A stretch of DNA of 5,157 bases, taken from the NCBI GenBank assembly GCA_018969805.1, contig JAGWXQ010000113.1, positions 1 through 5,157 of the forward strand, given 5' to 3'. This document shows, piece after piece, positions 1 to 5,157 of the stretch; positions within the stretch are counted from its first letter, which is position 1, and each line of letters starts with the position of its first letter. This DNA comes from Paenibacillaceae bacterium (GTDB taxonomy: Bacteria; Bacillota; Bacilli; Paenibacillales; YIM-B00363). The notes below the pieces were generated by a model. It ran no database searches. It saw only the letters and a program-made list of their open reading frames with translations, and had not been told where the DNA came from. Made by a program: the position numbers and the translations under genes.

Positions 1-81
1 GTTCTTGAAAAAGTGTATCAAAAAATTCTGAATATGAAACCAAGAACATCAGATTTTTACGGCACATCGCAATCACAATAA
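1..81 (+). CDS. Possible C-terminal end of an unidentified protein (partial at 5' end)
   Basis: Frame 1 is open from the first base to a TAA at 79-81 and reads VLEKVYQKIL followed by a polar tail ending in GTSQSQ. The other two forward frames hit stops within the first 30 bases. The peptide looks like a helix plus a disordered tail, but 26 open codons in AT-rich DNA can easily arise by chance, and no family is recognisable. If it is real, the gene lies to the left of the window and its transcript could run to the rightward terminator at 357-389. It could equally be plain intergenic DNA. Confidence 0.22.
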   Translation, partial: VLEKVYQKILNMKPRTSDFYGTSQSQ

Positions 82-115
82 CTCTGATACTCATCCGTAG
101 TTCAATTTATTGCAC

Positions 116-140
116 AAAAACGCCGATTTCTTCCTCGGCG
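116..140 (-). terminator. Leftward intrinsic terminator candidate
   Basis: CGCCGA (121-126) and TCGGCG (135-140) form a perfect 6-bp GC-rich stem with an 8-nt loop. Read on the minus strand the hairpin is followed by TTTTTG (complement of 116-120), the layout of a rho-independent terminator for leftward transcription. On the plus strand no T tract follows, so it would not work rightward. No minus-strand gene is recognisable to its right, so what it terminates is unknown. The short stem makes it a moderate candidate. Confidence 0.5.
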
Positions 141-356
141 CATACAGCCCTCTGGACCACTGTGTTCAATAGGAGAATCGTATGAATTGGAACCATATAT
201 AAAACTTGCTGATTTATGTTTTTGCAAGAGCCGTATTTTGGAGCAGATTCATGTTTTGAAAAACGTATGGGCATCGGTATCAGCGGGATTGTGGTTGCAA
301 AGCGAAATTGTGTGCAATCGCTGTGGCATAATTTTTATGGGTTGAACAATGGGGTG
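141..356. other. Non-coding stretch between two terminators; no gene recognised
   Basis: I see no convincing gene here. A good Shine-Dalgarno (AGGAG, 171-175) precedes a six-codon frame at 182-202 (MNWNHI, then TAA), which may be a chance leader-peptide-like ORF. Small inverted repeats are present: GCTGAT (208-213) with ATCAGC (279-284); a bulged CATGTTTT/AAAACGTATG hairpin at 250-269; and GCGA-AA-TTG with CAATCGC around 305-321. Together with the terminator just to the right they could form a structured RNA, but no known riboswitch or T-box motif (for example TGGNACCGCG) is visible. A 76-residue frame starting at 216 runs through the terminator and lacks a ribosome binding site, so it is not called. 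Confidence 0.4.
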
Positions 357-389
357 AAAAAGATCCGACATCGCGCGGGTCTTTTTTTT
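357..389 (+). terminator. Strong intrinsic terminator (possibly bidirectional)
   Basis: AGATCCG (361-367) pairs with CGGGTCT (376-382) with one T:G wobble and an 8-nt loop. The stem is flanked by AAAA on the left and a run of eight T on the right (382-389), followed by G and eight more T (391-398). This is a typical rightward rho-independent terminator. The A tract at 357-361 also gives TTTTT after the hairpin on the minus strand, so it may work in both directions. It insulates the downstream small-ORF/GH15 unit from upstream transcription. Confidence 0.8.
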
Positions 390-420
390 GTTTTTTTTGA
401 TGGTTTGTGTCTGGGAGGTG

Positions 421-449
421 TTCCAAAATTCAGGATCATATGGTAATAT
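421..449 (+). promoter_or_regulatory. Candidate promoter for the small ORF/GH15 unit
   Basis: TGGTAATAT at 441-449 reads as an extended -10 (TG, one base, then TAATAT, 4 of 6 to TATAAT). Seventeen bases upstream is TTCCAA (421-426), a weak -35. Transcription would start near 455, about 70 nt before the ORF at 524 and just after the insulating terminator at 357-389. A TGGTA/TACCA dyad (441-455) overlaps the -10. AT-rich DNA gives such matches fairly often, so this is a plausible but unproven call. Confidence 0.4.
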
Positions 450-523
450 ATACCAAACAGAGGAAACCGCACTGTGCTTCGGGAAATGAATTTTGAGCAA
501 ACCCAAAAAGGGGGGGTGAGTAC

Positions 524-724
524 ATGTCTATCGTCGTACCGCTTGATCATAAGCAAATTGCGTACGTATCGTATGACCCAGATGAGCAATGTTTGGTCGT
601 AGTGACCCATCGTGGGCACTCGCAACGGCACACAGACATCAACAACGACAAATTTTTTGATTTGCTTGAATCGATCAACAAAGTCGATACACTATGCAGT
701 TTGATGGCGAACAGTGTAAAATAA
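524..724 (+). CDS. Small KTSC-like hypothetical protein, 66 aa
   Basis: A 66-residue soluble protein without signal peptide or membrane segment. The start is supported by a purine-rich ribosome binding site: a run of seven G (510-516) continuing into TGAG, seven bases before the ATG. The pattern VPLDHKQIAYVSYDP (residues 5-19), then a hydrophobic strand LVVVTHRG (24-31), a polar turn and a helix KFFDLLESINK (43-53), resembles the short KTSC fold, in which 'I-x-x-[IV]-x-Y-D' is followed by a beta hairpin and a helix; the family's usual Tyr-rich 'YxYxxVP' is replaced by HSQRHTDIN. That family resemblance is from memory of the pattern, not a search. It lies 65 bp upstream of the GH15 gene in the same orientation with no terminator between, so the two are probably co-transcribed. 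Function is unknown. Confidence 0.65.
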   Translation: MSIVVPLDHKQIAYVSYDPDEQCLVVVTHRGHSQRHTDINNDKFFDLLESINKVDTLCSLMANSVK

Positions 725-781
725 TGTGTGATGCCGATCGGGCGCATATGTATGTGCACGGCAACCACGAGGAGTAGGATG

Positions 782-795
782 TGTAAACGATGCCA
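782..795 (+). promoter_or_regulatory. cre-like site (CcpA operator) overlapping the GH15 start codon
   Basis: TGTAAACGATGCCA matches the Gram-positive catabolite-responsive element consensus TGWNANCGNTNWCA at 13 of 14 positions; the only mismatch is C at the W position 793. The left half is non-coding and the right half includes the GH15 ATG and second codon. In Bacilli, CcpA with HPr-Ser-P binds cre when preferred sugars are available, and sites inside or at the start of a gene act as a roadblock. A carbohydrate hydrolase is a classic target. Binding is inferred only. Confidence 0.5.
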
Positions 796-2760
796 AGGCA
801 TTTGGTAACGGGAAATGGGAAAATGCTCATTAATCTTGATGCGCATTCATTCATGCGAGACTTGTATTTTCCATACGTCGGGCAACTCAACCATGTCAGC
901 GGGTATCGGTGTCGCGTCGGGGTGTGGGTCGATGGAGCATTTGCATGGCTCGACGATGGTGCGTGGGTGCGCACGCTTGCGTATGAACCGGACTCACTCG
1001 TCACCCGTGTGACGCTCGACCATGCAGGGTTGCGTGTGCGCTTGATCATCAACGATGGGGTGCATCAGCGCGAGTCCATCTTTTTGCGCAGGTTTGTCGT
1101 GGAAAATCATGCCGAACAACGCCGCGAAGTCCGGCTTTTTTTTCACCAAGATCTTGTGATCAACGAATCCGAAGTCGGGGATACAGCAGCGTACTATCCA
1201 GAAAACCATACCGTCTTTCATTATAAAAGAGACACGTATTTTATGTTTAACGGATCTACGGGTACAGAGGGCATGTTCCAATACACGGCAGGTGTGAAAC
1301 GATTTAATCATGCGGAAGGTACGTGGAAAGATGCGGAAGACGGACATTTGTCCGGTAATCCAATCGCACAAGGGTCTGTAGACAGTACGATTTCGTTTCG
1401 GGTGCTCGTCGCGGGAAACGGTCAGGAGACGATGCATTATTGGATGACGGCGGGGCATTCACTGGAAGAAACAAAGAAACTGAATACGTACGTACTGGAA
1501 AGTGGCGCAGGCAATTTGCTCGATCGTACGCGCATTTATTGGCAAAGGTGGGTCAATAAGCAACATCGGTCATCCGCAGATCTCGATGCAACGCTCATCA
1601 ATTTGTTTAAAAAAAGCTTACTGATCGTTCGTTCACAAATAGACGATCGCGGCGCGATTACTGCAGCCAACGACACGGATATATTGCACTACAATCGTGA
1701 TCACTACAGCTATATGTGGCCGCGCGATGGGGCACTCGTCGCGTATGCGATGTCGATGGCAGGATACCAAGGAACAGTCACACCATTTTTTCATTTTTGC
1801 GCCCGCGCCATTACCGATGAAGGGTACTTGCACCACAAATACAATCCGGATGGGACGATCGGATCTTCTTGGCATCCGTACTTGCACCAAGGGCAACGGC
1901 AATTGCCGATCCAAGAAGATGAGACGGCACTCGTACTGTTTGCGTTGTGGCAAGACTATGCAAAGCACGGTGTCATTGAATTGCCGCAGTCGTTGTACCC
2001 AAACTTGATCCGCTCCGCAGCCCGCTTTTTGCACGGGTACATCGATCCGCAGCTCATGTTGCCGAAGCCGAGCTATGATTTGTGGGAAGAACGGTACGGC
2101 ATTTATACGTTCACCGCCTCGGCCGTATATGCGGGTCTGATGGCGGCGGCCAATTTTGCACGGCTGTTTGGCGATGACACGCGCTGTTCGCGGTATGAGC
2201 GGGCCGCAGGGCAGATGAAAGATGCGATACTGACACACTTATGGGATACAAAATTACAGCGTTTTGTTCGTGGATTGTACTGGAAAGATGGAGAATGGCA
2301 CAAAGACGAAGCGTTGGAAAGCAGCGTCTTCGGTATATTTGCGTTTGGCGTATTGCCTGCTGAAGATGTGCGCGTCGTACAGACGATGGAAGCGATCAAG
2401 CGGGGGTTGTCTGTGAAAACGTCCGTCGGGGGCATTGCACGGTATGAGCAAGATTACTATTTCCAGAAATCGACCGATTGGCATACTGTGCCAGGAAACC
2501 CATGGATTATTTGTACGCTCTGGGTCGCTGAATACGAGATTGCCATTGCAAAAACGATCGCCGATTTAGAGAAGCCAAAGCAGACGTTGCATTGGGTTGC
2601 GCAGCATGCGCTCAGCAGTGGCGTGCTGTCTGAGCAGCTCGACCCGTTTGATGGATCGCCGATCTCTGTTGCTCCATTGACGTGGTCGCATGCGACGTAT
2701 GTGCTCACAGTGACAAAATATGTAGAGAAGTACGAGTCTTTGTCGGGGAAAAATTCATAG
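790..2760 (+). CDS. Glycoside hydrolase family 15 protein (glucoamylase / alpha-glucosidase-like)
   Basis: A 656-residue inverting alpha-glucosidase of the bacterial/archaeal GH15 type, expected to release glucose from non-reducing ends of alpha-glucans or oligosaccharides. The N-terminal beta-sandwich (about 1-245) opens with the conserved RHLVTGNG and YPYVGQLNHVSG stretches; the (alpha/alpha)6 catalytic barrel covers about 265-645. Visible active-site motifs are YMWPRDGA (308-315), YDLWEER (429-435) with the likely general acid Glu433, and LSEQLDPFDG (613-622) with the likely general base Glu615, followed by PLTWSHA (629-635). There is no signal peptide, so it is probably cytoplasmic and acts on imported maltodextrin, glycogen-derived or related glucosides. 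GH15 also holds trehalases and isomalto-oligosaccharide hydrolases, and substrate cannot be fixed from sequence alone. The start is set by an in-frame TAA at 784-786 immediately upstream; AGGA at 776-779 or GAGGAG at 769-774 serves as ribosome binding site. It is likely co-transcribed with the small ORF at 524 and ends before a strong terminator. Confidence 0.93.
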   Translation: MPRHLVTGNGKMLINLDAHSFMRDLYFPYVGQLNHVSGYRCRVGVWVDGAFAWLDDGAWVRTLAYEPDSLVTRVTLDHAGLRVRLIINDGVHQRESIFLRRFVVENHAEQRREVRLFFHQDLVINESEVGDTAAYYPENHTVFHYKRDTYFMFNGSTGTEGMFQYTAGVKRFNHAEGTWKDAEDGHLSGNPIAQGSVDSTISFRVLVAGNGQETMHYWMTAGHSLEETKKLNTYVLESGAGNLLDRTRIYWQRWVNKQHRSSADLDATLINLFKKSLLIVRSQIDDRGAITAANDTDILHYNRDHYSYMWPRDGALVAYAMSMAGYQGTVTPFFHFCARAITDEGYLHHKYNPDGTIGSSWHPYLHQGQRQLPIQEDETALVLFALWQDYAKHGVIELPQSLYPNLIRSAARFLHGYIDPQLMLPKPSYDLWEERYGIYTFTASAVYAGLMAAANFARLFGDDTRCSRYERAAGQMKDAILTHLWDTKLQRFVRGLYWKDGEWHKDEALESSVFGIFAFGVLPAEDVRVVQTMEAIKRGLSVKTSVGGIARYEQDYYFQKSTDWHTVPGNPWIICTLWVAEYEIAIAKTIADLEKPKQTLHWVAQHALSSGVLSEQLDPFDGSPISVAPLTWSHATYVLTVTKYVEKYESLSGKNS

Positions 2761-2787
2761 TGGTGCGGTTTTCGACACAAGTAGGAT

Positions 2788-2826
2788 AGACCGTGCATCG
2801 ATGCGGGGATGCACGGTCTCTTTTTT
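2788..2826 (+). terminator. Intrinsic terminator after the GH15 gene
   Basis: AGACCGTGCATC (2788-2799) and GATGCACGGTCT (2808-2819) are perfect complements, giving a 12-bp stem with an 8-nt loop, followed by C and six T (2821-2826). It starts 27 bp after the GH15 stop codon and separates this unit from the suf operon. Confidence 0.93.
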
Positions 2827-2890
2827 GAATTTTTCTAAAATGGGGCATGATGAACAATGTGTGTCCGCACTTCCTTTGCGCGGTGCTTTT

Positions 2891-2899
2891 TGTTATAAT
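2891..2899 (+). promoter_or_regulatory. Extended -10 promoter of the suf operon
   Basis: TGTTATAAT is a perfect extended -10 (TG, one base, TATAAT). At 17-bp spacing the -35 position holds TTCCTT (2871-2876), a poor match to TTGACA, which is normal for extended -10 promoters. Transcription should start near 2906, leaving a 5' leader of about 115 nt before sufC. A weak -35 with an operator-like element downstream fits a regulated promoter. Confidence 0.75.
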
Positions 2900-2920
2900 G
2901 GATGCAACGTCAGGGCGACA

Positions 2921-2989
2921 CCTTTATGCGAATCCGTACTGATAATCACTGATAATCAGTTGAGGAATTCGGTTGCGTACGCATAAGGG
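2921..2989 (+). promoter_or_regulatory. Long-range stem in the sufC leader
   Basis: CCTTTATGCG (2921-2930) pairs along its full length with CGCATAAGGG (2980-2989), nine Watson-Crick pairs plus one U-G. Beyond a 5-nt bulge on the right arm, AA-CCG (2931-2936, with one bulged T) can continue pairing with CGGTT (2970-2974). The stem encloses the tandem palindrome at 2938-2960 and ends 17 nt before the sufC Shine-Dalgarno, which it does not cover directly. No known riboswitch class is recognised. It may be an RNA regulatory structure or an mRNA-stabilising 5' hairpin. Confidence 0.45.
2938..2960 (+). promoter_or_regulatory. Tandem palindromic repeat, candidate operator of the suf operon
   Basis: The 10-bp unit ACTGATAATC occurs twice in perfect tandem (2938-2947 and 2948-2957) and is followed by AGT. 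Each unit contains the palindrome TGAT-A-ATCA (2940-2948 and 2950-2958), and the second is part of a longer dyad, ACTGAT-A-ATCAGT (2948-2960). The two centres are exactly 10 bp apart, about one helical turn, so two proteins could sit on the same face. It lies about 32-54 bp downstream of the predicted transcription start, where a bound repressor would block elongation or initiation. It resembles Fur-type GATAAT hexamers only partly and does not fit the 7-1-7 Fur box, so the regulator is unassigned. Confidence 0.5.
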
Positions 2990-3022
2990 CAATACTGGAT
3001 ACCATCAAGGAGGGGATGTCGT

Positions 3023-3853
3023 ATGAAGCAAGGCGCGACACTGAGCATTCGTGGGCTGCATGCATCGATCGACAGCAAGCCGATATTGCAGGGGTTGACG
3101 CTTGACGTGCACGCTGGAGAAGTGCATGCGATTATGGGTCCAAATGGTACAGGGAAGAGTACGCTTGCGTCCGTGTTGATGGGACATCCACGGTATGAAG
3201 TGACGAGCGGGACGATACAGTATGGCGATGAAGATGTGCTGGAGATGGCGGTCGATGAACGTGCGCGTGCGGGCATTTTTTTGGCGATGCAGTATCCGAG
3301 CGAGATTACGGGCGTGACCAATGCCGATTTTTTGCGCAGTGCGATCAATACGCAGCGCGGTCCCGACAATGAGATTTCACTGATTAAGTTTGTCCGGAAA
3401 ATGGAGAAGACGATGCAATCTCTGGAAATGGACACGGCGTTTATGCATCGGTATCTCAATGAAGGTTTTTCGGGGGGCGAGAAAAAGCGCAACGAAATTT
3501 TGCAGATGATGATGCTAGAGCCGTCGCTCGTCATTTTGGACGAAATTGATTCGGGGCTGGATATTGATGCGTTGAAAGTGGCGGCAGCAGGGGTCAATGC
3601 GATGCGTTCGCCGGACCGTTCGTTTGTCATCATTACGCACTACCAGCGCCTGCTCAATTATGTGCGGCCGGATTTTGTCCACGTCATGATGCAGGGGCGC
3701 ATCGTCAAGTCGGGTGGGGCAGAGCTTGCGGAACGCCTTGAAGCAGAAGGCTACGATTGGGTCAAACACGAGTGTGGCATCGTCGATGTCGCCATTGAGG
3801 AAGAACCACAATGGGCGGTACCGATGCAAACGGTCTCACCTCGGGGAACGTGA
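3023..3853 (+). CDS. sufC: Fe-S cluster assembly ATPase SufC
   Basis: SufC is the soluble ABC-type ATPase that binds SufB and SufD and drives the conformational change of the SufBCD scaffold during iron-sulfur cluster assembly in the cytoplasm. Visible in order: Walker A GPNGTGKST (39-47), the Q-loop in FLAMQYPSEI (Gln90), the signature FSGGEKKRNE (149-158), Walker B LVILDEIDSGLD (169-180) with Asp173/Glu174, and the H-loop ITHYQRLL (His206). The QYPSEI, GEKKRNE and DEIDSGLDIDAL stretches are characteristic of SufC rather than other ABC ATPases. Length is 276 residues, slightly more than the usual 250-260, because of a C-terminal extension after EGYDW (242-246). The ATG is chosen because AAGGAGGGG (3007-3015) lies seven bases upstream and an in-frame TAA occurs at 2984. 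It is the first gene of the suf operon; sufD starts 21 bp after its stop. Confidence 0.97.
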   Translation: MKQGATLSIRGLHASIDSKPILQGLTLDVHAGEVHAIMGPNGTGKSTLASVLMGHPRYEVTSGTIQYGDEDVLEMAVDERARAGIFLAMQYPSEITGVTNADFLRSAINTQRGPDNEISLIKFVRKMEKTMQSLEMDTAFMHRYLNEGFSGGEKKRNEILQMMMLEPSLVILDEIDSGLDIDALKVAAAGVNAMRSPDRSFVIITHYQRLLNYVRPDFVHVMMQGRIVKSGGAELAERLEAEGYDWVKHECGIVDVAIEEEPQWAVPMQTVSPRGT

Positions 3854-3874
3854 TGCACAGGGAGGGATAAGCGC

Positions 3875-5157
3875 ATGACCAATGGAGACAGCACGTACGC
3901 ACTGCAAGACATCGATGCAGTGCTGCACGAGCCGGAAGAGGCGTGGCAAAGGCGGGAGCAAGCGCGCAGTGCGCGTGCATTGCCGTTGCCAGAATTGGAA
4001 AAAATGCGAATTGACCGCTGGCGATGGGACGCACGCGGTACGTATCGTGCAGGTGTGCCTGTGTCGCAGTGGGAACACATCCCTGAGCATGTGCGCGTGC
4101 ACGTTCCGGAGCGTGCAGATGCGGTGCTCGTGCAGCACAATGCTTCTGTGACGTATGCGGCCTTGTCGCCGGAGTTGCAGGCGCGTGGTGTGCGCTGGAT
4201 GAGCTTAGAAGATGCGCAGCGTGTCGAAGGAGCTCGTGTAGGCGCACATGCTTGGAAACTGGTGCGTCCCGATGCGCACCGATTGGCGGCGTGGCATGCG
4301 TCGCTATGGAGCGGAGGCGCGTATTTGTACGTCCCGAGCGGGGTCGTCATTGAGCAGCCGATCCAAGCAGTGTTTGTGGCGGATGATGCGCAGGTGACGT
4401 GTGCACCACACGTACTCATCATTGCAGAGCGCGATGCGCGTGTGCGTGTCGTACTGACGTTTGTCGGAGAACATGCGCATTCGGAGGTCGTGCGCAGCGT
4501 CGGCGTAGAGGTGTATGCGTACGATCGCGCCACAGTCGAAGTGTCCACCCTGCATGCGTATGGGACATCGACGATCGAACACGTGTCGCGCCATGCGCAT
4601 ATTGCGGCTGATGCGTCCGTCGAATGGATCGTTGGAGAACTCAGCGATGGATGGGGTGTATCGGAGACGGTATCCCACTTGATCGGACGCGGTGCACGGA
4701 CGCGCATGCATGCGATCGGCATTGGCATTGATGCGCAGCGGGTGCATCAGACGACGCGCGCAGTGCACATCGGTAAGGCGACCGAAAGTGAGATGGGTGC
4801 GCGGACCGTCATGCGTGGAGAAGCGACCGCGATTGTCAATGGCATAACAGAAATCAAGCGTGGAGCGACGCGGGCGAATGGACAACAAACCGAGCGCATG
4901 CTCATGCTCTCACCTTTGGCGCGGGGCGATGCGAACCCCATTTTGCTGATCGACGAGGACGATGTCAAAGCGGGCCATGCAGCGAGCGTAGGGAAAGTCA
5001 GCGAAGAACACGTCTATTATCTCATGTCGCGCGGACTGTCCCGAACAGAAGCACAGCGACTCATTATTCGTGGATTTTTGGCACCGACGATTGCGGGCGT
5101 GCCTGATGAAGCGGTGCGCGCGTTTATTGTAGATCGTGTCGAAAGGAAACTGTTTGT
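3875..5157 (+). CDS. sufD: Fe-S cluster assembly scaffold protein SufD (3' end outside window)
   Basis: SufD pairs with SufB and SufC to form the SufBCD complex on which iron-sulfur clusters are built. The frame stays open from 3875 to the last base, 427 codons plus two bases; Firmicute SufD is about 435 residues, so only a short C-terminal tail is missing. Visible features: the N-terminal helical segment LPELEKMRIDRW (38-49); the beta-helix core including LYVPSGVVIEQPIQ (151-164); then GEATAIVNGITEI (315-327), ANPILLIDEDDV (353-364), AGHAASVG (366-373) and YYLMSRGLSRTEAQRLII (381-398), the family's C-terminal hallmark. His368 in the DVKAGH motif corresponds to the histidine implicated in cluster assembly in E. 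coli SufD, while the neighbouring E. coli cysteine is Ala366. The start is supported by GGGAGGG (3860-3866), eight bases upstream. It lies 21 bp after sufC with no terminator between, so the genes form one operon; sufS, sufU and sufB are expected further right. Confidence 0.96.
   Translation, partial: MTNGDSTYALQDIDAVLHEPEEAWQRREQARSARALPLPELEKMRIDRWRWDARGTYRAGVPVSQWEHIPEHVRVHVPERADAVLVQHNASVTYAALSPELQARGVRWMSLEDAQRVEGARVGAHAWKLVRPDAHRLAAWHASLWSGGAYLYVPSGVVIEQPIQAVFVADDAQVTCAPHVLIIAERDARVRVVLTFVGEHAHSEVVRSVGVEVYAYDRATVEVSTLHAYGTSTIEHVSRHAHIAADASVEWIVGELSDGWGVSETVSHLIGRGARTRMHAIGIGIDAQRVHQTTRAVHIGKATESEMGARTVMRGEATAIVNGITEIKRGATRANGQQTERMLMLSPLARGDANPILLIDEDDVKAGHAASVGKVSEEHVYYLMSRGLSRTEAQRLIIRGFLAPTIAGVPDEAVRAFIVDRVERKLF

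Noticed and set aside
1..47. Inverted repeat GTTCTTG (1-7) / CAAGAAC (41-47) as a mobile-element end
   Set aside because: Only 7 bp, no transposase and no target duplication; likely chance or part of a gene tail.
141..389. T-box riboswitch upstream of the terminator
   Set aside because: No TGGNACCGCG T-box sequence, no stem I motifs, and no amino-acid-related gene downstream.
216..446. 76-residue forward frame in the left intergenic region
   Set aside because: Runs straight through the hairpin and T tract of the terminator at 357-389, which gives a Phe-rich stretch, and has no Shine-Dalgarno.
1633..2238. 201-residue minus-strand open frame opposite the GH15 catalytic domain
   Set aside because: Antisense to conserved GH15 motifs, no recognisable domain or ribosome binding site.
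2876..2881. TTGCGC as the -35 of the suf promoter
   Set aside because: Only 12 bp from the -10, too short for sigma-A; the extended -10 makes a strong -35 unnecessary.
2938..2960. Assignment of the tandem repeat as a Fur box
   Set aside because: Two GATAAT hexamers are present but spaced by four bases; neither the 19-bp GATAAT-GATAAT-CATTATC box nor the 7-1-7 form TGATAATNATTATCA is matched well.
2974..2983. TGCGTACGCA perfect 10-bp palindrome as a separate operator
   Set aside because: It overlaps the right arm of the leader stem and is a single short palindrome; not enough to call on its own.
2801..2986. 61-residue forward frame between the GH15 gene and sufC
   Set aside because: Its ATG lies in the loop of the GH15 terminator and it spans the suf promoter and leader; no ribosome binding site or family resemblance.
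3751..4728. 325-residue minus-strand open frame opposite sufC/sufD
   Set aside because: Low-complexity Cys/Thr/Arg/Ser-rich translation, no ribosome binding site, fully antisense to the clearly coding sufD; it results from the high GC of the sufD codons.

Overview
The window looks like a chromosomal segment of a Gram-positive Bacilli-type bacterium. The reasons are sufC followed directly by sufD with AGGAGG-like Shine-Dalgarno sequences, a cytoplasmic bacterial/archaeal-type GH15 glucosidase, intrinsic terminators with strong T tracts, and a near-consensus CcpA cre site. Protein style and the moderate-to-high GC of the genes would fit an Alicyclobacillaceae-like acidophile, but that placement is an inference.

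Layout. Positions 1-523 are AT-rich and mostly non-coding: a possible 3' end of an unidentified gene (1-81), a leftward intrinsic terminator (116-140), an unexplained stretch of about 216 bp, a strong rightward terminator (357-389), and a promoter candidate with a dyad over its -10 (421-455). Next comes a likely two-gene transcription unit: a 66-residue small protein (524-724) with a KTSC-like sequence pattern, then a 656-residue GH15 alpha-glucosidase/glucoamylase-like enzyme (790-2760). The unit is closed by an intrinsic terminator with a perfect 12-bp stem (2788-2826). A 13/14 match to the cre consensus overlaps the GH15 start codon, which suggests carbon catabolite repression.

The right-hand part is the start of a suf iron-sulfur cluster assembly operon: an extended -10 promoter (2891-2899), a structured leader of about 115 nt carrying a tandem TGATAATCA palindrome, sufC (3023-3853) and sufD (3875 to beyond the window end; 427 codons are present and only the extreme C-terminus is missing). 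SufC is the ATPase that works with the SufB/SufD scaffold. In Firmicutes the order normally continues with sufS, sufU and sufB, which would lie to the right.

No mobile element, CRISPR array, tRNA or rRNA was seen. The genes belong to known families. The less expected signals are regulatory: the sufC leader (palindromic tandem repeat enclosed by a long-range stem), the cre-like site on the GH15 start, and the terminator-bounded non-coding segment on the left.
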